Source: QHXW01 sp963768075
GTDB lineage: Bacteria > Acidobacteriota > Terriglobia > Bryobacterales > Bryobacteraceae
Reading direction: 5' to 3'
DNA length: 64,000 nt
NCBI GenBank assembly: GCA_963768075.1
Contig: CAVYHD010000033.1
Coordinates: 868,001-932,000, forward strand
Shown here: positions 6,933 to 16,019 of the stretch, piece after piece
Numbering within the stretch: position 1 is the first letter of the stretch
Layout: every line of letters starts with the position of its first letter
Notes under the pieces: model-generated
The model's database searches: none
What the model was told of the DNA's origin: nothing
The model's input: only the letters and a program-made list of their open reading frames with translations
Position numbers and translations under genes: made by a program

Positions 6933-9752
6933 CTACAAATACTTCCCCGTCCAAGACCCCTCCGCCTTCGCAATCTGGTCCGGCGTGCCTGTCGCCACGA
7001 TGTGACCACCCCGTTCCCCGCCCTCCGGTCCCAGGTCGATTACCCAGTCCGCCGCGCGGATCACGTCGAGATTGTGCTCGATCACCAGTAGCGATCCGCC
7101 GTTTTCAATCAGCCGTTGAAACGCTCCCAACAGTTTGGCGATGTCATCGAAGTGCAGCCCCGTCGTAGGCTCGTCGAAAATGTAGAGCGTTCCCGCGCAC
7201 GATGCCTGCGAAAGGTGCGCCGAGAGTTTCACCCTCTGCGCTTCCCCGCCCGAAAGCGTCGTCGCCGATTGGCCCAGCCGCAGGTACCCCAGCCCGACAT
7301 CCGACAGCACCTTGAGCTTAGAAACCAGGCGCGGCGCCCCGTGAAAGAAGCGGATCGCCTCGTCCACCGTCAATTGCAGCACTTCGTGAACATTCAGTCC
7401 CTGGTAGCGAATGTCCAGAATACTGCTCTTGAAGCGCGTGCCCTTGCATTCCTCGCAAATCAGCTCCACATCCGCGAGAAATTGCATCTCCACCGTCACG
7501 GTGCCGTCGCCTTGACAAGTTTCGCAGCGCCCGCCAGGAATGTTAAATGAAAAGTGGCCGGCCGTGTAACCGCGCTTCTCGGCGTCCTTCGTCGACGCAA
7601 ATAGCGAGCGAATCAAATCGAACGCCTTGATGTACGTCACCGGATTCGAGCGCGGCGTGCGACCGATGGGCGATTGATCCACCAGCACCACCTCGCGCAG
7701 CCGCTCCGCGCCGTCCACGCGACGGCAGGTCATCTTGGCCGCCAACGACTCCAGCGCTTCATCCGCCGCCAGCACCTCGTTCGCTTCCGCCGCCTCGGCT
7801 TTTTGCAGAAGCGCTTCGAGCGAGCGATACACCACGTCATGCACCAGCGTCGATTTGCCGGACCCCGACACACCCGTCACGCACACCAGCATGCCGAGCG
7901 GAATTTCGACATCGATGTTCTTGAGGTTGTGAAGCCGCGCGCCCGAGATACGCATCATGCGCCTGCGATCCACGGGCCGCTTCTCCTGCCGCGCCGCCAC
8001 GCGCATTTCCCCGCGCAGATAGCGGCCAGTCAGCGACCCATCGCCATCCCGCAGCAGATCGCTGTACGAGCCCTGGAAAATGATCTTGCCGCCGTTCTCG
8101 CCCGCACCCGGCCCTAGATCCACAATGTGGTCCGCCGACCGCATTACCTCCGGATCGTGCTCCACCACCACAATCGTGTTCCCCAGTCCGCGCAGCTCTT
8201 CGAGAATCCGGATCAGCCGGCCCGTATCACGCGTGTGCAGCCCGATCGATGGTTCATCCAACACGTAGCACGCGCCCACCAGCCGCGATCCCAGGCACGT
8301 CGCCAGCTGGATGCGCTGCGCTTCCCCGCCCGAAAGGGTCGCCGCCAGCCGGTCGAGCGTCAAGTAGTCGAGCCCCACATCGTTCAGGAATTTCAACCGC
8401 TGCTGGATCTCCACCAGAATTTTTTCGGCGATCGCCTTCTCCTCCGGGGTCAGGTCCAGAGCCTCGAAAAACGACTGCGCCTCGGCAATGTTCATGCGCA
8501 CTATGTCGCCCAGGTTCTTACCGCTCACACGCACGTACAGCGCTTCTTTGCGCAGCCGCGCGCCGTTACACTCCGGGCAGCGCGCATAGCCGCGATACCG
8601 GCTGAGGAACACGCGCACATGCAGCTTGTACTTTTTCGTTTCCAGGTAATTGAAAAATCCGCGAACACCAGGGAATCCCGGGCCGCCCTCGATGACGCAG
8701 GATTTTTCCTCGTCCGTCAGGTCGCAGAACGGCACCGTCATCCGCACCTTGCGGCCTTTCGGCGATGCCACGGCGCGCTTCAGCTTCAATAGCCACTCGC
8801 GCCCCTTGGGCTTGGTCCAGGGCTCCACCGCGCCTTCTTCGAGCGACAAACCTTTGTCGGGAATAGCCAGGTCCATGTCGTAGTCGATGGTGTTGCCGAA
8901 TCCCTGGCAGCGTGGGCAGGCGCCCGCCGGGCTGTTGAAACTGAACAGGGCCGGCTCCGGTTCGGTGAAGGCGATCCCGCACGTCTTGCACGCGAATTTC
9001 TCGCTGAACCGCAACCTTTCTCCCGACGCGGCGTTCTCGAAAATCACTTCGCCCGCCTCGCGATAGCTAGTCTCGGTCGTGTCTACCACCCTCTGGTGCA
9101 GGTCCGCCGCAATCGCAATCCGGTCCGCGAGCACATACAGCGGTTTCGAAAAATCAATGTCGAGCAGCGATTCCGGGGTGGAGAATTCGAAAACCTTCCC
9201 TTCTTGAAAAAGCCGGCTGAAGCCTTTCTTGCGCAGCTCGAAAAGATGATCGCGCAATTTCTGCGTATCCGGCTTCTGCGCATGCGTCACTGGAAACAGC
9301 GCGTACCACCGTGAACCTTCCGGCTGGGCCAGCATCTGCGCCGCCACTTGATCCACCGTGTCCTTCTCCACTCGCCGCCCGCACTGCGGGCAGAACGTCC
9401 GGCCCACGCGTGCAAACAGCAGCCGCAGGAAATCGTAGCATTCCGTTGAGGTCGCTACCGTCGAACGCGGATTGCGGCTCGTGTTTTTCTGGCGTATCGC
9501 GATCGCCGGCGCGATGCCGTCAATCTCATCGACTTCCGGCTTTTCCATGCGCTCCAGAAACTGCCGCGCATAAGCCGATAGCGACTCGACATACCTCCGC
9601 TGCCCCTCCGCATAGATGGTGTCGAATGCCAGCGAGGACTTTCCGGATCCCGAAACGCCCGTAATGACAGTCAACCGGTTGTGCGGGATGGCGAGCGAAA
9701 TGTTCTTGAGGTTGTGGACCCGCGCGCCGCGGATCTCAATGGATTCTTCCAC
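6933..9752 (-). CDS. uvrA: Excinuclease ABC subunit A (UvrA)
   Basis: Damage-recognition ATPase of nucleotide excision repair; acts as a dimer with UvrB. The 939-residue length is standard. Two ABC cassettes are visible: first Walker A GVSGSGKSSLAFDT near residue 33 and second GVSGSGKSTLVHDV near residue 635; two signature loops TLSGGEAQRIQLAT and TLSGGEAQRVKLSA; Walker B YVLDEPSIGLHTRD and YIFDEPTTGLHFDD. Zinc modules include CPQCGRR, CKTC...CPRCQGFG and CETCQGDG...CEECKGTR. Start ATG 9752 (MEESIEIRGARVHNLKNI) is the family N-terminus. No clear SOS operator was recognised upstream. It converges with ybaK. Confidence 0.98.
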   Translation of the reverse strand: MEESIEIRGARVHNLKNISLAIPHNRLTVITGVSGSGKSSLAFDTIYAEGQRRYVESLSAYARQFLERMEKPEVDEIDGIAPAIAIRQKNTSRNPRSTVATSTECYDFLRLLFARVGRTFCPQCGRRVEKDTVDQVAAQMLAQPEGSRWYALFPVTHAQKPDTQKLRDHLFELRKKGFSRLFQEGKVFEFSTPESLLDIDFSKPLYVLADRIAIAADLHQRVVDTTETSYREAGEVIFENAASGERLRFSEKFACKTCGIAFTEPEPALFSFNSPAGACPRCQGFGNTIDYDMDLAIPDKGLSLEEGAVEPWTKPKGREWLLKLKRAVASPKGRKVRMTVPFCDLTDEEKSCVIEGGPGFPGVRGFFNYLETKKYKLHVRVFLSRYRGYARCPECNGARLRKEALYVRVSGKNLGDIVRMNIAEAQSFFEALDLTPEEKAIAEKILVEIQQRLKFLNDVGLDYLTLDRLAATLSGGEAQRIQLATCLGSRLVGACYVLDEPSIGLHTRDTGRLIRILEELRGLGNTIVVVEHDPEVMRSADHIVDLGPGAGENGGKIIFQGSYSDLLRDGDGSLTGRYLRGEMRVAARQEKRPVDRRRMMRISGARLHNLKNIDVEIPLGMLVCVTGVSGSGKSTLVHDVVYRSLEALLQKAEAAEANEVLAADEALESLAAKMTCRRVDGAERLREVVLVDQSPIGRTPRSNPVTYIKAFDLIRSLFASTKDAEKRGYTAGHFSFNIPGGRCETCQGDGTVTVEMQFLADVELICEECKGTRFKSSILDIRYQGLNVHEVLQLTVDEAIRFFHGAPRLVSKLKVLSDVGLGYLRLGQSATTLSGGEAQRVKLSAHLSQASCAGTLYIFDEPTTGLHFDDIAKLLGAFQRLIENGGSLLVIEHNLDVIRAADWVIDLGPEGGERGGHIVATGTPDQIAKAEGSWTGKYL

Positions 9753-9844
9753 GAGCGATCCTACTGCTTGAAACTTTGGGGTGGGATGAATCTTTTAGTA
9801 TACCAGGGGATGCGTGTGCTCCTCATCACAAACGAGTAATATAG

Positions 9845-10414
9845 ATGAGACCCATGTCAGGCTGTACAAATGGGGCGGAGCGGATTAACCTTTTCGCCCT
9901 CGTAGTTTATATTCCAGATCCTCTCGCGAAATTCCTGGATGATCTGCGAAAAGAGTTGGCTCCCGGCTGCCTGCCGCGCGCGCATGTGACCATTCTTCCC
10001 CCGCGATCCATCACCGTCGGCGTGGGTGTGGCCACCGAGACCGCGCGCGCCGTGGTTTCCGGCTTCGCGCCTTTCGACATCGTGCCGGGTGAGGTCGAAA
10101 TCTTCCGCGCCACCAATGTGATCTATATCGGCATCAAAGAAGGCGAACGCGAGCTGCGCGAGATCTACCGCGCGCTCCATAAGGGTCCGTTGGCCTGCGC
10201 CGAACCATTTCCGTACCATCCACATATCACCCTCGCCCAGGGTCTGACGCCCGATCAGGTCCAGCCGCTCTACCAACTTGCGCGGAAGCGCTGGGCCGCC
10301 TTTCCGGCTTCGCGCCGTATTCGCGCTGAGCGCGCCTGCTTCGTCCAATCGCGCGCCGATGCCGCTTGGCTGGATCTGGCCGAGTTCCGCCTCCAGGGCG
10401 TCACCGTGGGTTAA
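9845..10414 (+). CDS. 2H phosphoesterase, 2'-5' RNA ligase-like protein
   Basis: A 189-residue protein of the 2H phosphoesterase superfamily (LigT/2'-5' RNA ligase-like), enzymes acting on 2'-5' or cyclic phosphodiester bonds in RNA or nucleotides. Two HxT/HxS-type catalytic motifs are present: HVTILPPR around residue 47 and HPHITLAQG around residue 120, separated by the normal spacing. Start ATG 9845 lies about 90 bases from the divergent uvrA start; an in-frame second ATG is three codons on. The biological substrate is not predictable from sequence. Confidence 0.83.
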   Translation: MRPMSGCTNGAERINLFALVVYIPDPLAKFLDDLRKELAPGCLPRAHVTILPPRSITVGVGVATETARAVVSGFAPFDIVPGEVEIFRATNVIYIGIKEGERELREIYRALHKGPLACAEPFPYHPHITLAQGLTPDQVQPLYQLARKRWAAFPASRRIRAERACFVQSRADAAWLDLAEFRLQGVTVG

Positions 10415-10504
10415 TGCGAAACCTCCACCGCTAATCCGCAATAGACGCGGAGCCTGCGCTCCCGCGGTCCGCCATTCATCCTAAAATCAAACCACGCGAA
10501 TCCT

Positions 10505-13036
10505 ATGCGCAGAATCCGTTGGTTCGTCTATCTCAACTTTTTCGCCGTGCTGCTGCCGGCCGCCCAGCAGCCTGCGTTTCGCAACACCGCGCCGCTCGAC
10601 AAGCTTGTCCGGGACACTGCGGGCGCCGCCGTCGAGCGGTTCGGCAAGGGTGGGCTGACCGCCGACAAGATCGCCATCACGGTGATCGACCTGTCCGATC
10701 CGGGCAGCCCGGCGCGAGGGTCGTATCGCGGCGACGCGCCCACCTATCCGGCTAGCGTGGTTAAGCTGTTCTATCTCGCGGCGGCACATCATCAGATCGA
10801 AACGGGAGCATTGACGCCGGCTCCGGAGTTCGAGCGCGCGATGCACAACATGATTGTCGATTCGTCCAACGACGCTACGGCCCAGGTCGTCGATTTGCTG
10901 ACCGGAACAAGCGGCGGGCCGGACCTCGAGGAAGCCGCATTGCATCAGTGGATGGAGAAGCGGAACCTCATGAACCGTTACTTCTTGTCGCTCGGCTACG
11001 AAAGCATCAATGTCAATCAGAAGACCTGGTGCGAAGGTCCGTACGGACGCGAGCGGCAGGGACTGGGCCCCGACTTCGAGAACCGGAACCGGCTGACCAC
11101 CGAAGCCGTCGCGCGCCTCTGGTACGAGATTGTTGCCGGACGCGCCGCCTCGCCCTCCGGCACGCGAGAGATGCTGAACCTGCTGCACCGCGACCCGTGG
11201 GTGAAATCCGAGGACCCTGACGACCAGGCAACCGCGTTTTCGGGAAAATCCCTGCCGCCGGGTTCGCAGTACTTTTCGAAGGCCGGTTGGACCTCGGAGA
11301 CGCGCCACGACACATCGTACATTCGTCTGCCCAATGGCGCGGAGTACATTCTCGCGGTGTTCACCGTCGGGAACAGCAAGCAGCCGGACATCATCCCGTT
11401 CGTGTCCCAATTGGTGGCGCAGGAGTTTTCGAAAGCCGCGCCGAAGGCGGATCTGGCCCTGATCAACGGCCGTGTCTGGACGGGGAATCCCGCGCAACCG
11501 TGGGCGGAGGCTGTGGCCTCGCGGGGCGAGCGCATCATCGCGGTGGGGATGAATACGGAGATTCAGAAGCTTGCTTCCGGCGCCACGCGCGTGATCGACC
11601 TGCGGGGCAAACTCGCGCTTCCTGGGTTCATCGATGACCACACGCACTTCATGGCCGGCGGCTTCCAGTTGCGCTCGGTCGATCTGCGCGATGCCGCAAC
11701 AGAGGCAGAGTTCGCCCACAGAATCGGGGAGCAGGCACGCAAGCTTGGGGCGGGACGCTGGATCACCGGCGGCAGCTGGGATCACCAACTCTGGCCGGGC
11801 GCGCCACTGCCAACGCGAGCGCTGATTGACGCCGTGACGCCACAGAATCCGGTGTTCGTCTCACGGCTCGACGGGCACATGGGCTTGGCGAATTCGGTGG
11901 CTTTACGGTTGGCCGGCATCACACGGGATACGCAGGATCCGCCCGGAGGAACGATTGTACGCGATCCCAAAAGCGGCGAACCGACAGGAGTGTTGAAGGA
12001 CGCGGCGCAAAGTCTGGTTGAATCGGCGATGCCAAAACCAAGCCAGGACGAGTATGACGAAGCGTTGCGGGCAGCGCTGGCGGAGGCTGCGCGCGTGGGC
12101 GTCACCTCCATTCAGGACATCACGCTGTGGGACCAGTACGAGGTCTACAAACGCTTTCGCGACGCCGGCCGGCTCACGGTGCACATCTATGCGCGCACGC
12201 CCATGAGCCAGTGGAAACGGCAGGCGGAGCTGGTTGGGCGGCAGGGACCGGGCGACTCCTGGCTGCGCCTGGGCGGGCTCAAGGCGTTCATGGACGGCTC
12301 GCTCGGCTCGACCACGGCGCTGTTCTTCGACGTGTTTAACGACTCTCCCAACACCGCCGGACTCATGGCGAGCGACAACCTTCCCGAGGGCAAGCTGGAA
12401 AAAGATATTCGCGATGCCGATAAAGCCGGCTTGCAATGCTCCGTGCACGCCATTGGCGACAGAGCGAATGATCTGCTGCTGAATTATTTCGAGCACGTGG
12501 AAAAAGACAACGGCCCGCGCGACCGGCGATTCCGCATCGAACACGCACAGCACCTGCTGGCGGCGGACATTCCGCGCTTCGCGCAGCTCGGCGTGATCGC
12601 CTCCATGCAGCCGAGCCACGCCATCGACGACGGCCGCTGGGCGGAACAACGCATCGGACCGGTGCGAATCAAGACCGCGTACGCGTTCCGCTCGCTGCTT
12701 GACTCGGGTGCACGGATCGCGTTTGGGACCGACTGGCCGGTGGCTCCGCTGAATCCGCTCATCGGCATCTACGCCGCGGTAACGCGTGAGACCACGGACG
12801 GCAAGAACCCGCACGGATGGGTCCCGGAGCAAAGGATTAGCGTCGAGGAAGCGGTGCGCGCCTACACTACAACCTCAGCCTTCGCCGAATTTGGAGAACG
12901 TGAGAAAGGAACCCTCGAACCCGGCAAGCTGGCCGACATCGTCGTGCTTACGCAAGATATTTTCCGGATTGATCCGGAGGAGATTCCGAAGACGAAGGCT
13001 GAACACACCATCGTGGGAGGAAGACTCGTTCACTAA
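10505..13036 (+). CDS. Exported fusion: class A beta-lactamase-like serine hydrolase plus YtcJ-type amidohydrolase
   Basis: An 843-residue protein joining two enzyme families. After a signal-like N-terminus (MRRIRWFVYLNFFAVLLPAA), residues 30-310 resemble the beta-lactamase/transpeptidase-like fold: S84-V-V-K87 in YPASVVKLFYLAA as the SxxK nucleophile motif, DSSNDATAQVV as the SxN motif, and FSKAGWTSETRHD as a KTG-like strand. From about residue 316 (DLALINGRVWTGN) to the end it is an amidohydrolase-3 (YtcJ-like) protein with the metal-binding DDHTHFMAGG, LKAFMDGSLGSTTALF, SVHAIGDRAND, RIEHAQHLL and FGTDWPVAPLNP. Both halves have intact motifs and the frame is continuous. What the combined enzyme hydrolyses is unknown; cell-wall amide breakdown is only a guess. 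Confidence 0.85.
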   Translation: MRRIRWFVYLNFFAVLLPAAQQPAFRNTAPLDKLVRDTAGAAVERFGKGGLTADKIAITVIDLSDPGSPARGSYRGDAPTYPASVVKLFYLAAAHHQIETGALTPAPEFERAMHNMIVDSSNDATAQVVDLLTGTSGGPDLEEAALHQWMEKRNLMNRYFLSLGYESINVNQKTWCEGPYGRERQGLGPDFENRNRLTTEAVARLWYEIVAGRAASPSGTREMLNLLHRDPWVKSEDPDDQATAFSGKSLPPGSQYFSKAGWTSETRHDTSYIRLPNGAEYILAVFTVGNSKQPDIIPFVSQLVAQEFSKAAPKADLALINGRVWTGNPAQPWAEAVASRGERIIAVGMNTEIQKLASGATRVIDLRGKLALPGFIDDHTHFMAGGFQLRSVDLRDAATEAEFAHRIGEQARKLGAGRWITGGSWDHQLWPGAPLPTRALIDAVTPQNPVFVSRLDGHMGLANSVALRLAGITRDTQDPPGGTIVRDPKSGEPTGVLKDAAQSLVESAMPKPSQDEYDEALRAALAEAARVGVTSIQDITLWDQYEVYKRFRDAGRLTVHIYARTPMSQWKRQAELVGRQGPGDSWLRLGGLKAFMDGSLGSTTALFFDVFNDSPNTAGLMASDNLPEGKLEKDIRDADKAGLQCSVHAIGDRANDLLLNYFEHVEKDNGPRDRRFRIEHAQHLLAADIPRFAQLGVIASMQPSHAIDDGRWAEQRIGPVRIKTAYAFRSLLDSGARIAFGTDWPVAPLNPLIGIYAAVTRETTDGKNPHGWVPEQRISVEEAVRAYTTTSAFAEFGEREKGTLEPGKLADIVVLTQDIFRIDPEEIPKTKAEHTIVGGRLVH

Positions 13037-13075
13037 ACGCTTGCCTTTTCCCTTTTCTTCGCCCACAATATTCCC

Positions 13076-13693
13076 ATGGCACTCACCAAGCGGCAAAAGC
13101 AGGCCATGGATTTCATCGCCCGGTTTGTCGAGGAGAACGGTTACAGCCCAAGTTACGAAGAGATTGCGCACGGATTGGATCTGGCGTCGCTGGCTACGGT
13201 CCATAAGCACATTCTGGCTCTCGAAACCAAAAACTACGTCAAGCGCGGATTCAATCGCAGCCGTTCGCTCGATCTCGGTCCGAAATATTTGCAGGAACAC
13301 CGCCGGCAGCGGGAGATGGAAGTCCCGTTACTCGGAAGAATCGCGGCCGGCCGGCCGGTGGAAGCCGTGGAGCAGCGCGCGACCCTTAGCTTTGCGGATT
13401 TCGCCGGACACCGCGACACCTATGCACTCGAAGTGCGCGGCGATTCCATGATCGACGATCACATCTGCGATGGCGACATGATCCTGGTGGAGCGCACCAC
13501 GGAAGTGCGCGACGGGGAGATCGTGGTGGCGCTGATTTCCGGGGCCGAGACGACGCTCAAGCGCATCTATCGGGAGCCGGGTGGAAGGGTGCGCCTGCAA
13601 CCGGCGAATGCCTCGCTCCAGCCGATTTACGTGCAGGCGTCCGAGCTCCAAATACAGGGAAGACTTCTAGCCGTCCTCCGCAAGTACAAGTAA
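13076..13693 (+). CDS. lexA: LexA repressor
   Basis: SOS-response repressor and autoprotease, 205 residues. The N-terminal winged helix reads LTKRQKQAMDFIARFVEENG with recognition region SYEEIAHGLDLASLATVHKHI. The cleavage site Ala91-Gly92 lies in LLGRIAAGRPVEAV; the catalytic Ser124 is in VRGDSMIDDHICDGD and Lys162 in GAETTLKRIYRE. RecA filaments trigger self-cleavage at the Ala-Gly bond. It starts 39 bases after the amidohydrolase fusion gene, so it may be read from that transcript or from its own promoter; I saw no convincing SOS box in the short gap. Confidence 0.96.
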   Translation: MALTKRQKQAMDFIARFVEENGYSPSYEEIAHGLDLASLATVHKHILALETKNYVKRGFNRSRSLDLGPKYLQEHRRQREMEVPLLGRIAAGRPVEAVEQRATLSFADFAGHRDTYALEVRGDSMIDDHICDGDMILVERTTEVRDGEIVVALISGAETTLKRIYREPGGRVRLQPANASLQPIYVQASELQIQGRLLAVLRKYK

Positions 13694-13727
13694 GTTGGAG
13701 GCAACCGCCGCTTGCGGTTCGGGCAAG

Positions 13728-14024
13728 CTATACGGCGGGGCTTGCCGCGTGGTGGTTGCGAATCTCGCCTTCGGCTCGCAGCCAGTCTTCTTCTGGCGAT
13801 CCCCCGATGAAACCTCGCGCTTCCCAGTACGAGTAGGCAAGGCGGGCGACGGCATTGCGGTCAACGACCAGCTCTTCAGTAACAGCGCGTCCGGAAGCCA
13901 GGGAGGACGTTCCATCGACCAGCGGCTCCGCACGCTTGGCACGCGGTGTGCGACGTTTTTCAGGGCTCGCAGCGGCCGCGGCACCGGTGGGATCGGAGTA
14001 AATTGCGTGATGCTTTTTTGGCAT
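13728..14024 (-). CDS. DUF2934 domain protein
   Basis: A 98-residue basic protein starting MPKKHHAIYSDP (ATG 14024, preceded by a GGGGGA-rich leader). The C-terminal half NAVARLAYSYWEARGFIGGS followed by PEEDWLRAE is the DUF2934 signature, a short uncharacterised domain frequent in Acidobacteriota and proteobacteria. The N-terminal half is Ala/Arg/Lys-rich and probably disordered. Function is unknown. It converges with lexA. Confidence 0.78.
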   Translation of the reverse strand: MPKKHHAIYSDPTGAAAAASPEKRRTPRAKRAEPLVDGTSSLASGRAVTEELVVDRNAVARLAYSYWEARGFIGGSPEEDWLRAEGEIRNHHAASPAV

Positions 14025-14158
14025 TAAACTTTCCCCCAACTGAGTGTCATGGTCTATTTTATCAGAGCTCGCGCGGGCCGTCTGCAAAAAACGTTTCTAT
14101 CCGTACGATAACTTCTGGCAACCTCGTCGGTGAGGGTGTTATACGCCCGCAATAAATA

Positions 14159-14620
14159 TCAAGCGGCCGGCGCAAACGGCTGCTCGGCGCTCTTCAGCTC
14201 CCAGGCGAGATGGTTGAGATAGAACAGCAGCACGGGCTCGGGATACGACCCACGGAATTTATCGAAGGTACGTTGCGCCCAGCCTTCCGTCAAATATTGG
14301 CTGGCGTCGAGGTCTTTCTCAAAGAATCCGCTCTGGTTCGGAATACCCAGAGAGTCTAGGACGGCCGCAATCAGATCCAGATGCGAAACCAGCACCGCCT
14401 GGGCGAAGTCTTTGGCGAACTCTTCGTCGCCTTCGGCAATCCGGGCCCAGAGCCGCGGGGCCGCCTTGCGCAGATGCTCGGTGTTGAGCTTTGCCATGTG
14501 CGCGCGAGTCTTCAACGGATCAAAAAGCTGGTACGTTTTGAGCTTACCCATGGAAATCCCGCGCACCAGTTGAGCAAATCCGTCCTCTCCGAGCTTCTGA
14601 TAGACGTCGCAAAGCTGCAT
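14159..14620 (-). CDS. Conserved hypothetical protein, alpha-helical
   Basis: I do not recognise this family. From ATG 14620 (MQLCDVYQKLGEDGFAQLVR) it gives 153 residues, rich in Leu, Ala and charged residues with predicted helices throughout and no signal peptide or cysteines beyond one near the start. Segments such as GISMGKLKTYQLFDPLKTRA and EHLRKAAPRLWARIAEGDEE look well folded and codon use is like its neighbours, so it is probably real. It is divergent from purA with a 60-base gap and may share its control region, where TACAAT (14661-14666) could be a -10 element for purA. Confidence 0.65.
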   Translation of the reverse strand: MQLCDVYQKLGEDGFAQLVRGISMGKLKTYQLFDPLKTRAHMAKLNTEHLRKAAPRLWARIAEGDEEFAKDFAQAVLVSHLDLIAAVLDSLGIPNQSGFFEKDLDASQYLTEGWAQRTFDKFRGSYPEPVLLFYLNHLAWELKSAEQPFAPAA

Positions 14621-14680
14621 GATCGCAGCGTAGCACAGCACGGCGCGGGCCCCGGCGCGCTACAATGATCGGGTTTGGGC

Positions 14681-15983
14681 ATGAGCAACATTATTATTCT
14701 CGGCGCGCAGTGGGGAGACGAAGGCAAGGGGAAGATCGTCGATCTTTTTTGCGATCGTTTCGACATCGTCGCGCGCTATCAGGGCGGCCACAACGCCGGC
14801 CACACAGTACTGATCGGCGAGAAGAAATTCGTTCTCGAAATTGATCCCGTCGGGGATTCTGCGCCCGGGAAAACGCGCGGTAATCGGCAACGGCCTGGTG
14901 ATCGATCCCGGCGGCGCTGCTGAGCGAGATCGCAATCGCTCGAAGCCCACGGCATCAACGTGGCGGCGCAGCTTTCCATCAGCAACCGCGCGCATGTTTT
15001 GTTCCCGTACCATCGCACGATGGAAAAGCGGATGCTGGCAGGCCGATTCCATCGGCACCACTTCGCGCGGCATCGGTCCGTGCTATGAAGACAAAGCCGG
15101 GCGCCGTGGGATCCGCGTGGCTGACCTGTTGGATGGCGACCGTTTCGGCGCGCGATTCGAGGCTGTAGCCGCGAGAAAGATCGACGGTAGCCCGCGCCTT
15201 CGGCATTGCCGAAGAGCTCGACCTCGCGCGGATCCGCGCCGAGTACGAGGGCTTCGCCGAACGCATCCGCCCCATGGTGTGCGATACGGCGCGCCTGTTG
15301 AACGAGGCCATCAACGAGGGCAAGAGCGTGATGTTTGAAGGCGCGCAGGCGACCATGCTCGATTCGGACCACGGCACCTACCCGTTTGTCACATCTTCCA
15401 GCGCCACCGCCGGAGGCGCCTGCACCGGCACGGGCGTTCCGCCCACGCGCATCCACGCCATGCGTCGGTGTGTCAAAAGCCTACATTACGCGCGTAGGCG
15501 GCGGTCCGTTCCCCACCGAAGCCCTGGATACCGCCGGCGACCAGATCCGCGCAGCGCGGCAACGAATTCGGCTCAGTGACCGGCCGGCCGCGCCGCTGCG
15601 GCTGGTTCGACATTCCGCAGGTGCGCTATGCGGCCGTGCTCAATGGCCTCGATTAGCTGGTCGTCACCAAGCTCGACGTGCTGGATGAGCTGGAAAAGAT
15701 CCCGGTCTGCGTGGCCTACCGTGCCGGACGCCGCGAGGTAACCGAGATGCCCGCGACCGCCGCCGGACTTGAAGCCATCGAGCCGGTTTTCGAATGCCTG
15801 CCGGGCTGGCGGACCTCTACCGCCGGCATCTCGTCCTACGAAGACCTGCCGCAACAGGCGCGGGATTATCTGGCGTACCTGGAGAAACGCACGGGCGTGG
15901 AGATCGGCTGCATCTCGACCGGACCGGAACGAAACCAGACCATCGTCCGCCACGAATCGCGGTTTGCGAAACTGTTCGGGTAG
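14681..15983 (+). pseudogene. purA: Adenylosuccinate synthetase PurA (multiply frameshifted; likely sequence errors)
   Basis: PurA joins IMP and aspartate with GTP, the first committed step to AMP. Fragments in all three frames, in order, rebuild the family: MSNIIILGAQWGDEGKGKIV with the GDEGKGK loop, RYQGGHNAGHTV, IPSGILRPGKRAVIGNG, GINVAAQLSISNRAH, DSIGTTSRGIGPCYEDKAGR, FEGAQATMLDSDHGTYPFVT, TGVPPTRIHAM, KAYITRVGGGPFPTE, and the final YLEKRTGVEIGCISTGPERN. I count about seven frame changes (near 14838, 14915, 14940, 15043, 15190, 15465 and 15555) and a TAG at 15654-15656. The protein sequence is otherwise well conserved, unlike a long-dead gene, and purA is essential without salvage, so base-calling errors in this stretch are more likely than decay. 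Confidence 0.9.
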
Positions 15984-16019
15984 GCGTCACTACCTGTTTG
16001 CCTAGGCTGCGGCCTTTCG

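Noticed and set aside
10487..11788. Long minus-strand open frame of 433 codons opposite the fusion gene
   Set aside because: It is the antisense shadow of a well-supported hydrolase gene; its product has no recognisable motif and is biased toward Arg/Gly/His as expected from GC-rich antisense frames.
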